A DNA stretch of 43,160 bases, from NCBI GenBank assembly GCA_050944255.1, contig JBMNQS010000009.1, forward strand, positions 1 through 43,160. The letters are read 5' to 3'. The position numbers were made by a program, and so were the translations under genes. This document shows positions 23,669 through 32,403 of the stretch, piece after piece. This stretch comes from JBMNQS01 sp050944255. Lineage in GTDB: Bacteria; Bacillota; Clostridia; Christensenellales; Maliibacteriaceae. Position 1 is the stretch's first letter, and every line of letters begins with the position of its first letter. The notes under the pieces are model-generated. The model was not told where the DNA came from. It did not search any database and saw nothing but the letters and a program-made list of their open reading frames with translations.

Positions 23669-24463
23669 ATGGCTAGTCAAAGAGCGAGACAATCCAAAGT
23701 GAAAACAAACAGGCCGTCAAGAACGACGCGTATTTTGCGGCGCTGGTTTTTTTTGCTTCTGGTGGCTTCCATTGCGGTGGTGCTGTATTTTGAGGTGCTG
23801 ATTATCCGGCATATCGAATTTACCGGCAATAACCGGTTTAACGAAGCGGAGCTGTTTACGCTCTCGGGCATCGTGTATGAGGATTCGCTTCTTCGCCTGG
23901 ATACCGACGCGGTCCAGGCGTCTTTGCAGCAGAACCCTTACATTGCCGTGGAGAAGATTGAAAAGCGCTATCCCTCCACCGTCGCCATCTCCATCAGCGA
24001 GCGAAAGGCGGTGGCGGTAACCGACTTTGGCGGCACATCGGTGCTTCTGGACGCAGAGGGGATCGTACTGTCCCTGTCCGCGGAGGATGTCCAGGAAAAC
24101 ATGACGAGCATAGGCGGCTGGACCGTCGAGGATGCGGTTTTGGGTGAAAAAATCCAAACCACGCAGGAGCTCCAATTGTCAACCTTCAGCCAGGCGATGC
24201 GGGAAATTGTGAAGCAGCGGTTTCTGCCGGAAGTCAAGAGCCTTGATCTTTCCGCGCTCTCACAGATACAGATGGAACTCCATAACGGCATGCAGGTAAA
24301 AATGGGTACCACCGATCGCATCGAACGGAAGGTGGCGTGGATGTCACAGATGGTTCCGGAATTGATTGCCGAAGGCTACAGCGGCGGCCTGCTCGATGTT
24401 TCTGCCGGCACCACTGCCAGCTATTCTCCCGGAAAAACACCGGAAAACGGCGTCGAGGAATAG
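23669..24463 (+). CDS. Cell division protein FtsQ/DivIB
   Basis: This is a 264-residue bitopic protein. A basic cytoplasmic tail (RQSKVKTNRPSRTTRILRR) precedes one TM helix at about 25-45. A POTRA domain follows (IIRHIEFTGNNRFNEAELFTLSGI, about 46-120, with EKRYPSTVAISISERKAVAV) and then the beta domain (SVLLDAEGIVLSL). It stabilises the FtsL-DivIC complex at the septum. AGAGGGG lies close (2-3 nt) ahead of ATG 23669, a tight spacing that may lower expression. murG and murA or murB, which often sit between the SEDS gene and divIB in Clostridia, are missing. About 250 nt of AT-rich DNA with a promoter follows. Confidence 0.88.
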   Translation: MASQRARQSKVKTNRPSRTTRILRRWFFLLLVASIAVVLYFEVLIIRHIEFTGNNRFNEAELFTLSGIVYEDSLLRLDTDAVQASLQQNPYIAVEKIEKRYPSTVAISISERKAVAVTDFGGTSVLLDAEGIVLSLSAEDVQENMTSIGGWTVEDAVLGEKIQTTQELQLSTFSQAMREIVKQRFLPEVKSLDLSALSQIQMELHNGMQVKMGTTDRIERKVAWMSQMVPELIAEGYSGGLLDVSAGTTASYSPGKTPENGVEE

Positions 24464-24590
24464 GTTTACAATACAAAAAGGTAGCATTTTATCCGCGGCT
24501 CATCCGCAGAGGAGACAGGCATGAAAATTGATTGTAAAGCAATCCTATCAAATTGTTTACATTTTTTAGAATTTTTTCTTTAAAAAAGGT

Positions 24591-24618
24591 TTCACAATTT
24601 TCTTTTTTTTGGTATGAT
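24591..24618 (+). promoter_or_regulatory. Promoter for ftsA-ftsZ
   Basis: TTCACA (24591-24596) and TATGAT (24613-24618) are 16 nt apart. TGG directly before TATGAT makes an extended -10. It lies in the most AT-rich stretch of the cluster, with T-tracts around it, 100 nt ahead of ftsA. The 24464-24590 part holds no gene. Confidence 0.6.
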
Positions 24619-24718
24619 ATATGAGACTGTCTTTATGGCTTCATGTATATGTGGTAATGGAGCATTCAAGGCAGGCTTGTTTGACCTTAAAAATTTGAAA
24701 ATTTCAGGAGGCTAAAGC

Positions 24719-25879
24719 ATGAGGCAGACCATCTCGGCCATCGACTTTGGCACCTCCAAGGTTGTTTGCGTCATTGCGGCGCAGCGAAGTGATATTGCTT
24801 ACGACCTGCTGGGCTACGGCGTAGTGCCCTACGCCGGCTACAGCGAAGGCAGATGGAACGAGGCGGCAAAACTTGCCGACACCACCTATTCGGCTCTGCG
24901 GGAAGCGGAGATTATGGCCAAGCGGAAAGTGCGCGATATCGTCGTGGGTGTCCCGGGGAGTTATACATATGCTTCGGTGTGCAATGTAGAGATCGACATT
25001 GTGGCAAAAAACCGCACCGTAACGCCGGATCACGTGAACAAACTGCTTTCCAGCGCCGCCAGGGCCAGCAAAATGCCCGGACGACGGGTACTGCACAGGC
25101 GGCCCCTTTATTACATGCTTGATTCACGCGAGCGCCTGGCGGATCCTGTCGGCCAGCGGACAAGCAGTCTCTATGGCCAGGTCAGCTGCATCATGGCCGA
25201 TTCGGATTTTCTGCTGCAAACCAGAAACCTTATGGAGCATCTTGGCGTGGCTGTTTCCGGCCATGTATCCACCATGCTTGCCCAGACGGTGCAGATGATC
25301 CCGCGGCAGGAGCGGGAGATTGGCTGCGTGCTGATCGACTCGGGCTTTTCCAGCACCACCATCGCCATTGTGCAGGGGGACGGCATCCTCTTTCAGCAGA
25401 CGGTGCCCTTGGGCGCCCGGCAGATTGTTACCGATATGATGCAGGGTCTGGGGATTTCCTATGAGGATGCGGACGCGCTGAAACGGCGCTACGTATTTGG
25501 CCTTGACAACACCGGTCAGATGCAGATGATGCATTTTCTGGACCGCACGGGCCGCTCGAAGAAGTATGATGCTGTGCTGGTATCCGAGGTCATCGAAGCC
25601 CGGGTGGAGGAAATGTTGGAGGAATTCATCGATGTGCTGGATTCGTCGGGCTATCGCCTGGCAGCACGCTCCACAGTATATCTTTCAGGCGGCGCATTTG
25701 CCATGATGCGCGGTATCCGCCAGTACACTTCATCGGTGATGAACCGCAATGTACAGGTGCTGGCGCCCTCGGCGCCGGGGATCAATTCCAGCGTATACGC
25801 CAGTGTGATGGGCATCGTGGATTACGTGTGTGAGAATACCGCCGTAGCGGGAAGAAAACTTTTCGCCGGCAAAATATAG
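24719..25879 (+). CDS. ftsA: Cell division protein FtsA
   Basis: This 386-residue actin-like ATPase tethers FtsZ to the membrane. The phosphate-1 motif AIDFGTSKVVCVIAA is at about 8-22. The phosphate-2 motif GCVLIDSGFSSTTIAIVQ and the adenosine motif STVYLSGGAFAMMRGI are also present. KVRDIVVGVPGSYTYASVCNVEIDI covers the start of the 1C (SHS2) domain. AGGAGG is 8 nt before ATG 24719. At 386 residues it is on the short side. The C-terminus (YVCENTAVAGRKLFAGKI) is a plausible short amphipathic tail but lacks the long linker usual in FtsA. It is cotranscribed with ftsZ, 42 nt downstream. Confidence 0.92.
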   Translation: MRQTISAIDFGTSKVVCVIAAQRSDIAYDLLGYGVVPYAGYSEGRWNEAAKLADTTYSALREAEIMAKRKVRDIVVGVPGSYTYASVCNVEIDIVAKNRTVTPDHVNKLLSSAARASKMPGRRVLHRRPLYYMLDSRERLADPVGQRTSSLYGQVSCIMADSDFLLQTRNLMEHLGVAVSGHVSTMLAQTVQMIPRQEREIGCVLIDSGFSSTTIAIVQGDGILFQQTVPLGARQIVTDMMQGLGISYEDADALKRRYVFGLDNTGQMQMMHFLDRTGRSKKYDAVLVSEVIEARVEEMLEEFIDVLDSSGYRLAARSTVYLSGGAFAMMRGIRQYTSSVMNRNVQVLAPSAPGINSSVYASVMGIVDYVCENTAVAGRKLFAGKI

Positions 25880-25921
25880 CGTTTAAGAGACTTTTCGTTG
25901 AAATGAAAAGGAGGACATGTT

Positions 25922-27175
25922 GTGTTAGAATTTGATTTTGGCATGGAGCAGGCTGCCCAGATTAAGGTCGTTGGCGTAGGCGGTGCAGGCAACAATGCCG
26001 TCAACCGTATGATTCAGTCCGGCCTCAAGGGCGTGGAGTTCATCTCCATCAACACGGATCATCACGTGTTGTTTCTCTCCAAAGCCAACCAGAAAATTCA
26101 GATCGGGGAGAAGATTACAAAGGGGTTGGGCGCAGGCGCCGATCCTGAAGTGGGCCGCCGCGCGGCGGAGGAATCGCGTGAGGAGATCGCCCATAACCTC
26201 AAGGGTGCCGACCTGGTATTTGTCACGGCCGGCATGGGCGGGGGAACAGGCACCGGCGCGGCGCCGGTGGTTGCCGAGATCGCCAAGGAAATGGGCATTT
26301 TAACCGTCGGCGTGGTGACCAAGCCCTTCCTCTTTGAGGGCAGGCAGCGGGCGGTCAATGCGGAGCTTGGCATGCAGGAGCTCAAAAGCCGCGTGGATAC
26401 GCTGGTGGTGATTCCCAACGACAAACTGCTTGAGGTGGTGGGGAAGGGCACTTCCATGGTGGAAGCCTTCCAGATTGCCGATGATGTGCTGCATCAGGGC
26501 ATCCAGGGCATTTCCGACCTGATCGTGGTGCCGGGCCTGATCAATCTTGACTTTGCCGACGTACGCACCATCATGAAGGACCGTGGCGTGGCCCATATGG
26601 GTATCGGCTACGGAAGCGGCGAGAGCCGCACCATGGACGCCACCAAGCAGGCCATCCAGTCGCCGCTTCTTGAAACCTCCATCAACGGCGCCACCGGCGT
26701 GATCATCAACATCACCGGCAGCGAGGACCTGGGCATGCTGGAGATCAATGAGGCCGCATCGGCCATCTCCCAGGCGGCTGATCCCGAAGCCAACATCATC
26801 TTCGGCGCGGGCATCGATCCCTCCCTTGAGGACCAGGTGCGCATTACTGTCATCGCCACAGGCTTTTCCAGCGAAGTCAACCGCGCTGTGGGCAGCGGTG
26901 CGGCTGCGGCTGAACCGGCCAAGGCGGCGGCGCAAGGTGGCGGCACCTCGCGTCAAAGCGCGTACCGCGGCGGCGGTGGCGGTGGCGGCGGTGGAAGCCG
27001 CCTGATCGATCCGCCCAATGTACGTGACAGCGCGCAGATCAACAGTTATTTCGGAGCAAGGCCCGCATCTCCCGCTCCGCAGACGCTGGAAACCGAACCC
27101 GTCCAGCAGAGCGCGGAGGACGACCGCTATGAGGATGACCTTCCGGCCTTCCTGCGCGGCCGCCGCCGCAGATAA
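25922..27175 (+). CDS. ftsZ: Tubulin-like division GTPase FtsZ
   Basis: This 417-residue protein polymerises into the cytokinetic ring. The tubulin signature GGGTGTG is at 106-112. The N-terminal VVGVGGAGNNAVNRM is the start of the nucleotide-binding domain, and PGLINLDFADVRTIM is the catalytic T7 loop. The globular domain ends near 318. A variable linker follows that includes nine consecutive glycines. The C-terminal peptide EDDLPAFLRGRRRR is the conserved site that binds FtsA, SepF and other partners. GTG 25922 is preceded by AAAGGAGG. The gene ends the dcw operon and has a strong terminator 36 nt after its stop. Confidence 0.97.
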   Translation: MLEFDFGMEQAAQIKVVGVGGAGNNAVNRMIQSGLKGVEFISINTDHHVLFLSKANQKIQIGEKITKGLGAGADPEVGRRAAEESREEIAHNLKGADLVFVTAGMGGGTGTGAAPVVAEIAKEMGILTVGVVTKPFLFEGRQRAVNAELGMQELKSRVDTLVVIPNDKLLEVVGKGTSMVEAFQIADDVLHQGIQGISDLIVVPGLINLDFADVRTIMKDRGVAHMGIGYGSGESRTMDATKQAIQSPLLETSINGATGVIINITGSEDLGMLEINEAASAISQAADPEANIIFGAGIDPSLEDQVRITVIATGFSSEVNRAVGSGAAAAEPAKAAAQGGGTSRQSAYRGGGGGGGGGSRLIDPPNVRDSAQINSYFGARPASPAPQTLETEPVQQSAEDDRYEDDLPAFLRGRRRR

Positions 27176-27210
27176 CGGCGAACCGATTTGTAAGAGAAAA
27201 TTATAGGAAA

Positions 27211-27237
27211 AGGCGCCAATAAGCCGGCGCCTTTTTT
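27211..27237 (+). terminator. Terminator after ftsZ
   Basis: AGGCGCC (27211-27217) pairs with GGCGCCT (27226-27232) around an 8-nt loop, followed by TTTTTT (27232-27237). It marks the end of the dcw transcript. Confidence 0.85.
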
Positions 27238-27991
27238 ATGTGGCTTAGCGGAATAAATCCACCGGGGCCGCTGGTATGTAAGAGACCTAGCTTTCAGCGC
27301 CCGAGAGGTGAACGGCAATATGGTGTTCGGCAGGGCAAAAGTGAATAATACGAATGCTTGGGCATCGAAGCGCGTCCGATGCAGGATGCGGTTCTTGAAG
27401 TCAAAACCGGCATGCACTTCTGTGGGCTGTTCAGACCCGATTTAGTCGACCGCTCAAATATAAAAAGAAGATTTTCCGAAAATTTTTAAACAGCCTAAAC
27501 GAGATTTCAGAATTTTGCCGCAGGGAATGACTTGGTTTCAAAAGAGTTGTTCACATGACTTGGCGAATATTATTTATAATTAAGGAATAAGACTGGTTCT
27601 AAAGCAAAAATCCACTGCTCCCAAAATTATCTTTGCCTATTCGTTTTGATACTGCGCATTTTGTGGCGGCATTATATGGCGGCGCATACAGAATGCAGCT
27701 CGGAGCAAGCCTAAATGTTTTTAATTTTATAAACTGAAAAAAGGCCGTTCTTATTGTTAAATATACAGATCTATCGAGCGCGAATCCTGGAGATGACAAT
27801 CTAAAACCATTGGTATACATTTGGTTTACAATAAAGCCTGGAAAAGACGGGAAAAGAGAGGTGCCTGATAAAGGCGAGTACAGGAAATTCCCTGGGAATT
27901 CTGGGAATACGCCTATTGTAAACTTGATAATGCGTCCCTGCGCGGTTCCTGCGATAAAGAAAAAATAATGTTCGTTTTTACGCATGCATCG
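27238..27991. other. Long non-coding region upstream of spoIIGA
   Basis: About 750 nt with no gene that I can support. Only short or clearly artefactual frames are present on either strand. A TATAAT at 27576-27581 lacks a good -35 at normal distance. A leftward open frame 27599-28321 runs antisense into spoIIGA and has no family features. Confidence 0.4.
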
Positions 27992-28025
27992 TTCTACATT
28001 TTCCAATAAGTGGATAACGTATAAT
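27992..28025 (+). promoter_or_regulatory. Candidate Spo0A-type promoter of spoIIGA-sigE
   Basis: TTCTACA (27992-27998) matches six of seven bases of the Spo0A box TTCGACA. TATAAT is at 28020-28025, giving a 22-nt spacer if the TTCTAC hexamer is taken as the -35. The B. subtilis spoIIG promoter also has a 22-nt spacer with a Spo0A box over the -35. The -10 lies 33 nt before the ATG. Confidence 0.5.
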
Positions 28026-28057
28026 AAGCGGCATCGGACGGATGGGAAGTGGCTTCG

Positions 28058-28969
28058 ATGGCGTATGTATATGTGGAACAAGTGCTGCTGGAGAATATGT
28101 TGATCAATGCATTCGCACTCTGGCTGGCCTTGCGTTTGATCCATATACCGCTGGTGTGGCTGCGCATCATTTTGTCCGCACTCACCGGTTCGCTTTTCGG
28201 TATAGTCATGCTTCTTTTTTCCATGCCCCTTTATCTGCAGTGGGCAGGCAAAGTTGTCCTGTCGCTGCTGCTGTCTTTTATAGCGGTTCCCAGGAGCACG
28301 GGAAAGAAAAAGTGGCTTCATACGGCCGGTATGTTTTGGCTCGTGACGATTATCTTAGGCGGCGCTTCGCTGGCGATGGTTTACTTTCTGGGCGGCAATG
28401 TCTTTGTCGTGGGCGGCGTTGCCATGACCCGGGGGGCCTCTCCGGCCATGCTTTTGGGCGGCTTGTGGCTGGGCTACGCGCTGATCCGCTGGCTTTGGCT
28501 GGGCGCCTTTTCGGGCATCCTGCCCGAGCAGGTACCCGTCACCATCACCCAGGATAATGTGACGGTACAATTCATGGCCCTTGTGGATACCGGCCAGACG
28601 CTCACCGAGCCGGGCAGTGCAAGGCCCATCATCGTGGTGGATGAGTCTCAGGCCAAAAAGTTGTTGCCCGAATGTATGCGGCATGCGGATACCCGCGGAA
28701 AAGACTGGCTCTGGTGGCTCAATACGGCCACATCCTCCGGTTTTAGAAACCCCGTCTGCCCGGTGGGGTTCCGCAGTGTCGGCGGCGAGGGGATGCTGCC
28801 GGGGTTCCGCATGGACGCGGTGACGGTGTCCGGGCAGAAGGTGGCGGCCACCATTGCCGTCTTTCAGGGCAGACTGGATCAAAAGGGGGTATACCACGCG
28901 CTGGTGCCCGCGGCGCTGGTGACCCGGCAAAAAGTTTTTACGGCGGCTGGAAGGGAGAAACGCGCATGA
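28058..28969 (+). CDS. spoIIGA: Sigma-E processing peptidase SpoIIGA
   Basis: This 303-residue membrane-embedded aspartic protease cleaves pro-sigma-E in the mother cell. Five hydrophobic helices fill the first ~150 residues. The C-terminal protease domain carries LVDTGQTLTEP (D177-T-G), the catalytic DTG-type motif with the usual LxEP follow-up, and later CPVGFRSVGGEGMLPGFRMD. ATG 28058 is chosen because it gives a family-like N-terminus, with GGGAAG 8 nt upstream; GTG 28049 is an alternative. The TGA overlaps the sigE ATG (ATGA at 28966-28969), so translation is coupled, as expected for an enzyme and its only substrate. Confidence 0.92.
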   Translation: MAYVYVEQVLLENMLINAFALWLALRLIHIPLVWLRIILSALTGSLFGIVMLLFSMPLYLQWAGKVVLSLLLSFIAVPRSTGKKKWLHTAGMFWLVTIILGGASLAMVYFLGGNVFVVGGVAMTRGASPAMLLGGLWLGYALIRWLWLGAFSGILPEQVPVTITQDNVTVQFMALVDTGQTLTEPGSARPIIVVDESQAKKLLPECMRHADTRGKDWLWWLNTATSSGFRNPVCPVGFRSVGGEGMLPGFRMDAVTVSGQKVAATIAVFQGRLDQKGVYHALVPAALVTRQKVFTAAGREKRA

Positions 28970-29703
28970 AGATCTGGACGTACATATTCACGAGACTGAA
29001 AATGTTTGGGGTGCAGGTGGCGGCTTTTTTGGTTCGCCTGTTCAGCAAAAGGGGGGAGATCCATTATATAGGCGGCAGCGAGGCGCTGCCTCCGTCGCTG
29101 TCGCCGCCTGAGGAGCAGGAACTGCTGGCGCTGCTTGAAATGGGGGACGAGGGAGTAAAGCCCACGCTCATTGAGCGCAACCTGCGCCTGGTGGTCTACA
29201 TTGCCCGCAAGTTTGAAAACACCGGCATCAGCATCGAGGATTTGATATCCATCGGCACCATCGGCCTGATCAAGGCCGTCAATACCTTTGATGTCACCAA
29301 GAAGATCAAGCTGGCCACGTACGCCTCCCGCTGCATTGAAAACGAAATCCTCATGTACCTTCGCCGCAACGGCAAAACCCGCTACGAGGTCTCCCTTGAC
29401 GAGCCGCTGAACACCGACTGGGACGGTAATGAACTGCTTTTGTCGGACATTATGGGCACCGACGGCGATCTGATCTTCAAGTCCATCGAAAAGGAGATTG
29501 ACCGCGAGATGCTCCAGTGCGCCATGGAGAATCTTACCGCCAGGGAAAAGAAGATCATGGTGCTGCGCTTTGGACTGGATAACGGCATAGAAAAAACACA
29601 GAAACAGGTGGCTGATCTTCTGGGCATCTCCCAAAGCTATATTTCCCGTCTTGAAAAACGCATTATCCTGCACCTGAAGAGAGAGATCAGTAAAATGGCA
29701 TAA
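28966..29703 (+). CDS. sigE: Sporulation sigma factor SigE (pro-form)
   Basis: This 245-residue sigma-70 family factor controls early mother-cell transcription. The first ~28 residues (MKIWTYIFTRLKMFGVQVAAFLVRLF) form an amphipathic, membrane-bound pro-sequence removed by SpoIIGA. Region 2 is NLRLVVYIARKFENTGISIEDLISIGTIGLIKAVNTFD with KIKLATYASRCIENEILMYLRR. Region 4 is LTAREKKIMVLRFGLDN...TQKQVADLLGISQSYISRLEKRI. The linker YEVSLDEPLNTDWDGNELLLSD is typical of SigE. In Bacillus and many Clostridia sigG follows directly; here the gene is followed by a terminator, so sigG must be elsewhere. Confidence 0.96.
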   Translation: MKIWTYIFTRLKMFGVQVAAFLVRLFSKRGEIHYIGGSEALPPSLSPPEEQELLALLEMGDEGVKPTLIERNLRLVVYIARKFENTGISIEDLISIGTIGLIKAVNTFDVTKKIKLATYASRCIENEILMYLRRNGKTRYEVSLDEPLNTDWDGNELLLSDIMGTDGDLIFKSIEKEIDREMLQCAMENLTAREKKIMVLRFGLDNGIEKTQKQVADLLGISQSYISRLEKRIILHLKREISKMA

Positions 29704-29728
29704 CGCCCGGCCAATCTGCCGGCTGAAT

Positions 29729-29767
29729 AAAAAAGCGGCCTTTAAAACGCTGGCAGGCCGCTTTTTC
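29729..29767. terminator. Bidirectional terminator between sigE and the lipoprotein gene
   Basis: AAAAAGCGGCC (about 29730-29740) pairs with GGCCGCTTTTT (29756-29766). The hairpin has an A-tract on one side and a T-tract on the other, and lies between convergent genes. Confidence 0.85.
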
Positions 29768-29789
29768 AATGCTGTTATTTGCGCTGGCG

Positions 29790-30977
29790 TCAGTCGGTTG
29801 TGGCGAACCATAAGCCGCCGCCTATATAGTCTAAAAAGACGATGGTGGGGCTTTTATCGTCCTTATTCACATAGAAGTAGGCATAGCCTTCCTGTTTGGC
29901 GGGCGCATACATGGTATCCAGCCTTGGAGACAGCCCGGCGACAGAGACAAAGTCGTTGTAATGAACGCCGTCGGTGCTGACGATATCGAACATGGCGTTA
30001 TTGATATCGATGGCCTCGTCGTCTTTGGAATCGATGGCCTCAACACTAAATTTGGCAAACAGGTACTCCATGCCATCGGGAGGGTCGTCATTGAACCGGT
30101 TGCCCTTCTTGGCCATGTCGAGGGCTTTTTCGCCGCGGATTACCTCGGTGATAGTCAGTTTTGCGTCAAAGTGGTGGAAAAGACTGTTGGCGTCCATACC
30201 CTTAAATTCACCGGTCTGGCCCAATGCGACGGGGTTCCTGCGCGTGCCGGGGGCACTGTCGCCGGCATTTTCGGATGCGGCGGGCTTTTCAGAGGGCGTA
30301 TAGCCGGAGCCGCCTTCCAGCTTATAATCCGGGTCGGTGGTGAACCAAAGATCGTCCATAAAACAGATCAAAGGATATTCATCGTCTTTATTTACATAGA
30401 AGTAGGCGAAGCCTTCCTGTTCGGCGGGGGCATACATATCGGTAAACCTTGGCTCCAGGCCGGCGACGGATACGAAATCGTTGTACTTGACGCCGCCGCC
30501 TTCGGTGAACAGATCGAACAGGACGCTGTTGATGTCCACCAGTTCATCATCCCGGGATGCAAGGGCAGTGGCTTTAAATTTCGCAAAGATGTACTCCATG
30601 CCATCGGGAGGGTCGTCATTGAACCGGTTGGCTTTTTTTGCCATTTCCAGGGCCTCTTCGCCGCGGATCACTTCCAGCAGCGTCAATTCCACTTTATATG
30701 AGAAAAACAGGCTGCCGCCGGCAATGCCGTCCCAAAGGCCGGTTTCACCGATGGGCAGCGGATTTTTACGTGTGCCGGCGGGCGTGGCATCGGCCGTAGG
30801 CGCGGCGGTGGGGGCACTCGTGGCGACGGGCGTGGGCTTGGCTGGGGCAGTGCCCACGGAAGGCGTTCCGGCGGGCGCATCTGATGCAAAATCTCTAAAG
30901 GGCGCGAACAAGCACGAAACAGTGGACAGGCAAAGAGCGAGAACCACAGCGATGACGGCTAAACGTTTCAGGCGCAT
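29790..30977 (-). CDS. Lipoprotein with two tandem copies of one domain
   Basis: This is a 395-residue exported protein. The signal peptide MRLKRLAVIAVVLALCLSTVSC carries a lipobox-like TVSC with Cys at 22. A Pro/Thr/Ala-rich linker follows (PAKPTPVATSAPTAAPTADATP). Two homologous units of about 145 residues follow, at ~69-215 and ~244-393. Both begin GTR(K/R)NP and contain VIRGE(E/K)AL(E/D)MAKK, NRFNDDPPDGMEY(I/L)FAKF, (K/H)YNDFVSVAGL and FAYFYVNKDD or YAYFYVNKDD. Each unit resembles the small beta-sandwich DUF4352/DUF5067-type domains of Firmicutes lipoproteins, an assignment I hold only loosely. Function unknown. AGGAGG precedes ATG 30977. It ends at a terminator shared with sigE. Confidence 0.85.
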   Translation of the reverse strand: MRLKRLAVIAVVLALCLSTVSCLFAPFRDFASDAPAGTPSVGTAPAKPTPVATSAPTAAPTADATPAGTRKNPLPIGETGLWDGIAGGSLFFSYKVELTLLEVIRGEEALEMAKKANRFNDDPPDGMEYIFAKFKATALASRDDELVDINSVLFDLFTEGGGVKYNDFVSVAGLEPRFTDMYAPAEQEGFAYFYVNKDDEYPLICFMDDLWFTTDPDYKLEGGSGYTPSEKPAASENAGDSAPGTRRNPVALGQTGEFKGMDANSLFHHFDAKLTITEVIRGEKALDMAKKGNRFNDDPPDGMEYLFAKFSVEAIDSKDDEAIDINNAMFDIVSTDGVHYNDFVSVAGLSPRLDTMYAPAKQEGYAYFYVNKDDKSPTIVFLDYIGGGLWFATTD

Positions 30978-31111
30978 TTTGTATCCTCCTTGAATGGTTT
31001 GGTATAGTAAGATGAATATGCCGAAGAAATGATCCTATGTAAAATGTTACCAGATTGTGAACAATAGTCAATAAAATTGTCTGAAAGTAAAAGATTCTTT
31101 ATATTTTCAAA

Positions 31112-31140
31112 GTCAAAGGCCTGCGTTGCAGGCCTTTGAC
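31112..31140 (-). terminator. Perfect 13-bp palindrome after malic enzyme
   Basis: GTCAAAGGCCTGC (31112-31124) and GCAGGCCTTTGAC (31128-31140) pair perfectly with a 3-nt centre. It lies 40 nt past the malic enzyme stop. The T-tract on the minus strand is poor (TTTGAAAAT), so it may also be a repeat element. Confidence 0.55.
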
Positions 31141-31181
31141 GAATATGAAGCATTTAAGTTCAGCGGAAATCGAAATGCCTT

Positions 31182-32354
31182 TTATCCCCGTCTGACATTG
31201 CCGGTTTTTATGGCCTCCTCCGCCACCGCCTTTGCCACGGCGTCCGGTACGGATTTATCCAGCGCCGAGGGCATGATGTTCTCCGCCGAGAGCACATCGT
31301 CCGGGATCATGGACGAAAGGGCCAAGGCCGCCGCCCGCTTCATGGATTCGGAAATATGCTTTGCCCGCACCGCAAGAGCGCCCTTAAAGACGCCGGGGAA
31401 GGCCAGAACGTTGTTGATCTGGTTGGGATAATCGCTCCTTCCGGTACCCACGATGGCCGCGCCGCCGGCACTGGCCTCGTCGGGCATGATTTCCGGTACG
31501 GGATTGGCCATGGCGAAGACGATGCCGCCCTTCATGGCAGCCACCATTTTTTTTGTGACAAGCCCCGGCCGCGAGACGCCGATAAAGGCGTCCGCGCCGA
31601 TCATAGCGTCGGCCAGAGATCCCTTCTCGCCGTCAAGATTGCTGATATGGCTGATGGCTTCCTGGCCGGGATTTAAGTTTTCACCGCCCCTGCGGATGAT
31701 GCCGTTTATATCGCACAGAATGACGTTGCCAAAGCCCATGTCAATCAAAAGATTCCCGATGGCGATGCCGGCGGCGCCCGCGCCGTTGATGACGATGCGC
31801 ATCCCGCCCATCTTCTTTTTCGTGACCTTCATGGCATTGATCAGTGCCGCGGCCACTACGATGGCGGTGCCGTGCTGATCGTCATGGAATACGGGAATAT
31901 CGCAGAGCTGCTTCAGCCGCCGTTCCACCTCAAAGCAGCGGGGCGCCGCAATGTCCTCCAGATTGATGCCGCCGAAGCTCTTTGAGATCAAGTAAACGGT
32001 CCGCACCAGCTCGTCCACATCTTGGGTGTCCACGCAGATAGGAAAGGCGTCCACGCCGGCGAATTCCTTGAACAGCGCGCATTTGCCCTCCATCACGGGC
32101 ATGGAGGCGGCAGGGCCGATATCGCCCAGCCCCAGTACGGCGGACCCGTCTGTGACGACGGCCACCGTATTGCCCCGGCCGGTCAGCTCAAAGGATTTCT
32201 CATAGTCCTTTGTGATCACCCGGCAGGGCTCCGCCACGCCGGGGGTATAGGCCATGGAAAGCTCCTCTGTGGTGGTGATTGGAATCTTTGAACGAACTTC
32301 CAATTTGCCGCCGAGCTTGTAGTGAAGGTCCAAGGCTTTTTGATTGATATCCAT
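31182..32354 (-). CDS. NAD(P)-dependent malic enzyme
   Basis: This 390-residue enzyme oxidatively decarboxylates malate to pyruvate and CO2. It is the short bacterial form. Signatures are YTPGVAEPCR (catalytic Tyr36), the VTDGSAVLGLGDIGPAA segment, K91 in MEGKCALFKEF, GGINLEDIAAPRCFEVE (metal ligands Glu/Asp) and HDDQHGTAIVVAAALINA. The dinucleotide site is INGAGAAGIAIG (about 190-201). The residue after the second strand (CDINGII) suggests NAD rather than NADP, but this is weak. It follows fumarase by 49 nt in the same direction, so fumarate would pass via malate to pyruvate within one operon. The ATG is preceded by GAGGAAA. Confidence 0.93.
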   Translation of the reverse strand: MDINQKALDLHYKLGGKLEVRSKIPITTTEELSMAYTPGVAEPCRVITKDYEKSFELTGRGNTVAVVTDGSAVLGLGDIGPAASMPVMEGKCALFKEFAGVDAFPICVDTQDVDELVRTVYLISKSFGGINLEDIAAPRCFEVERRLKQLCDIPVFHDDQHGTAIVVAAALINAMKVTKKKMGGMRIVINGAGAAGIAIGNLLIDMGFGNVILCDINGIIRRGGENLNPGQEAISHISNLDGEKGSLADAMIGADAFIGVSRPGLVTKKMVAAMKGGIVFAMANPVPEIMPDEASAGGAAIVGTGRSDYPNQINNVLAFPGVFKGALAVRAKHISESMKRAAALALSSMIPDDVLSAENIMPSALDKSVPDAVAKAVAEEAIKTGNVRRG

Positions 32355-32403
32355 ATGTATTTCCTCTCTTGATTGTGGGCGTCGTTTGAAATGCCGCCAA
32401 AGG

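Noticed and set aside
27350..27490. Short rightward frame with CLGIEARPMQDAVLEVKTGMHF
   Set aside because: It looks protein-like but is only about 50 codons, starts after a stop without a usable start and matches nothing I know.
27599..28321. Leftward 240-codon open frame upstream of and overlapping spoIIGA
   Set aside because: No ribosome binding site or family pattern, and it runs through the spoIIGA promoter and coding region.
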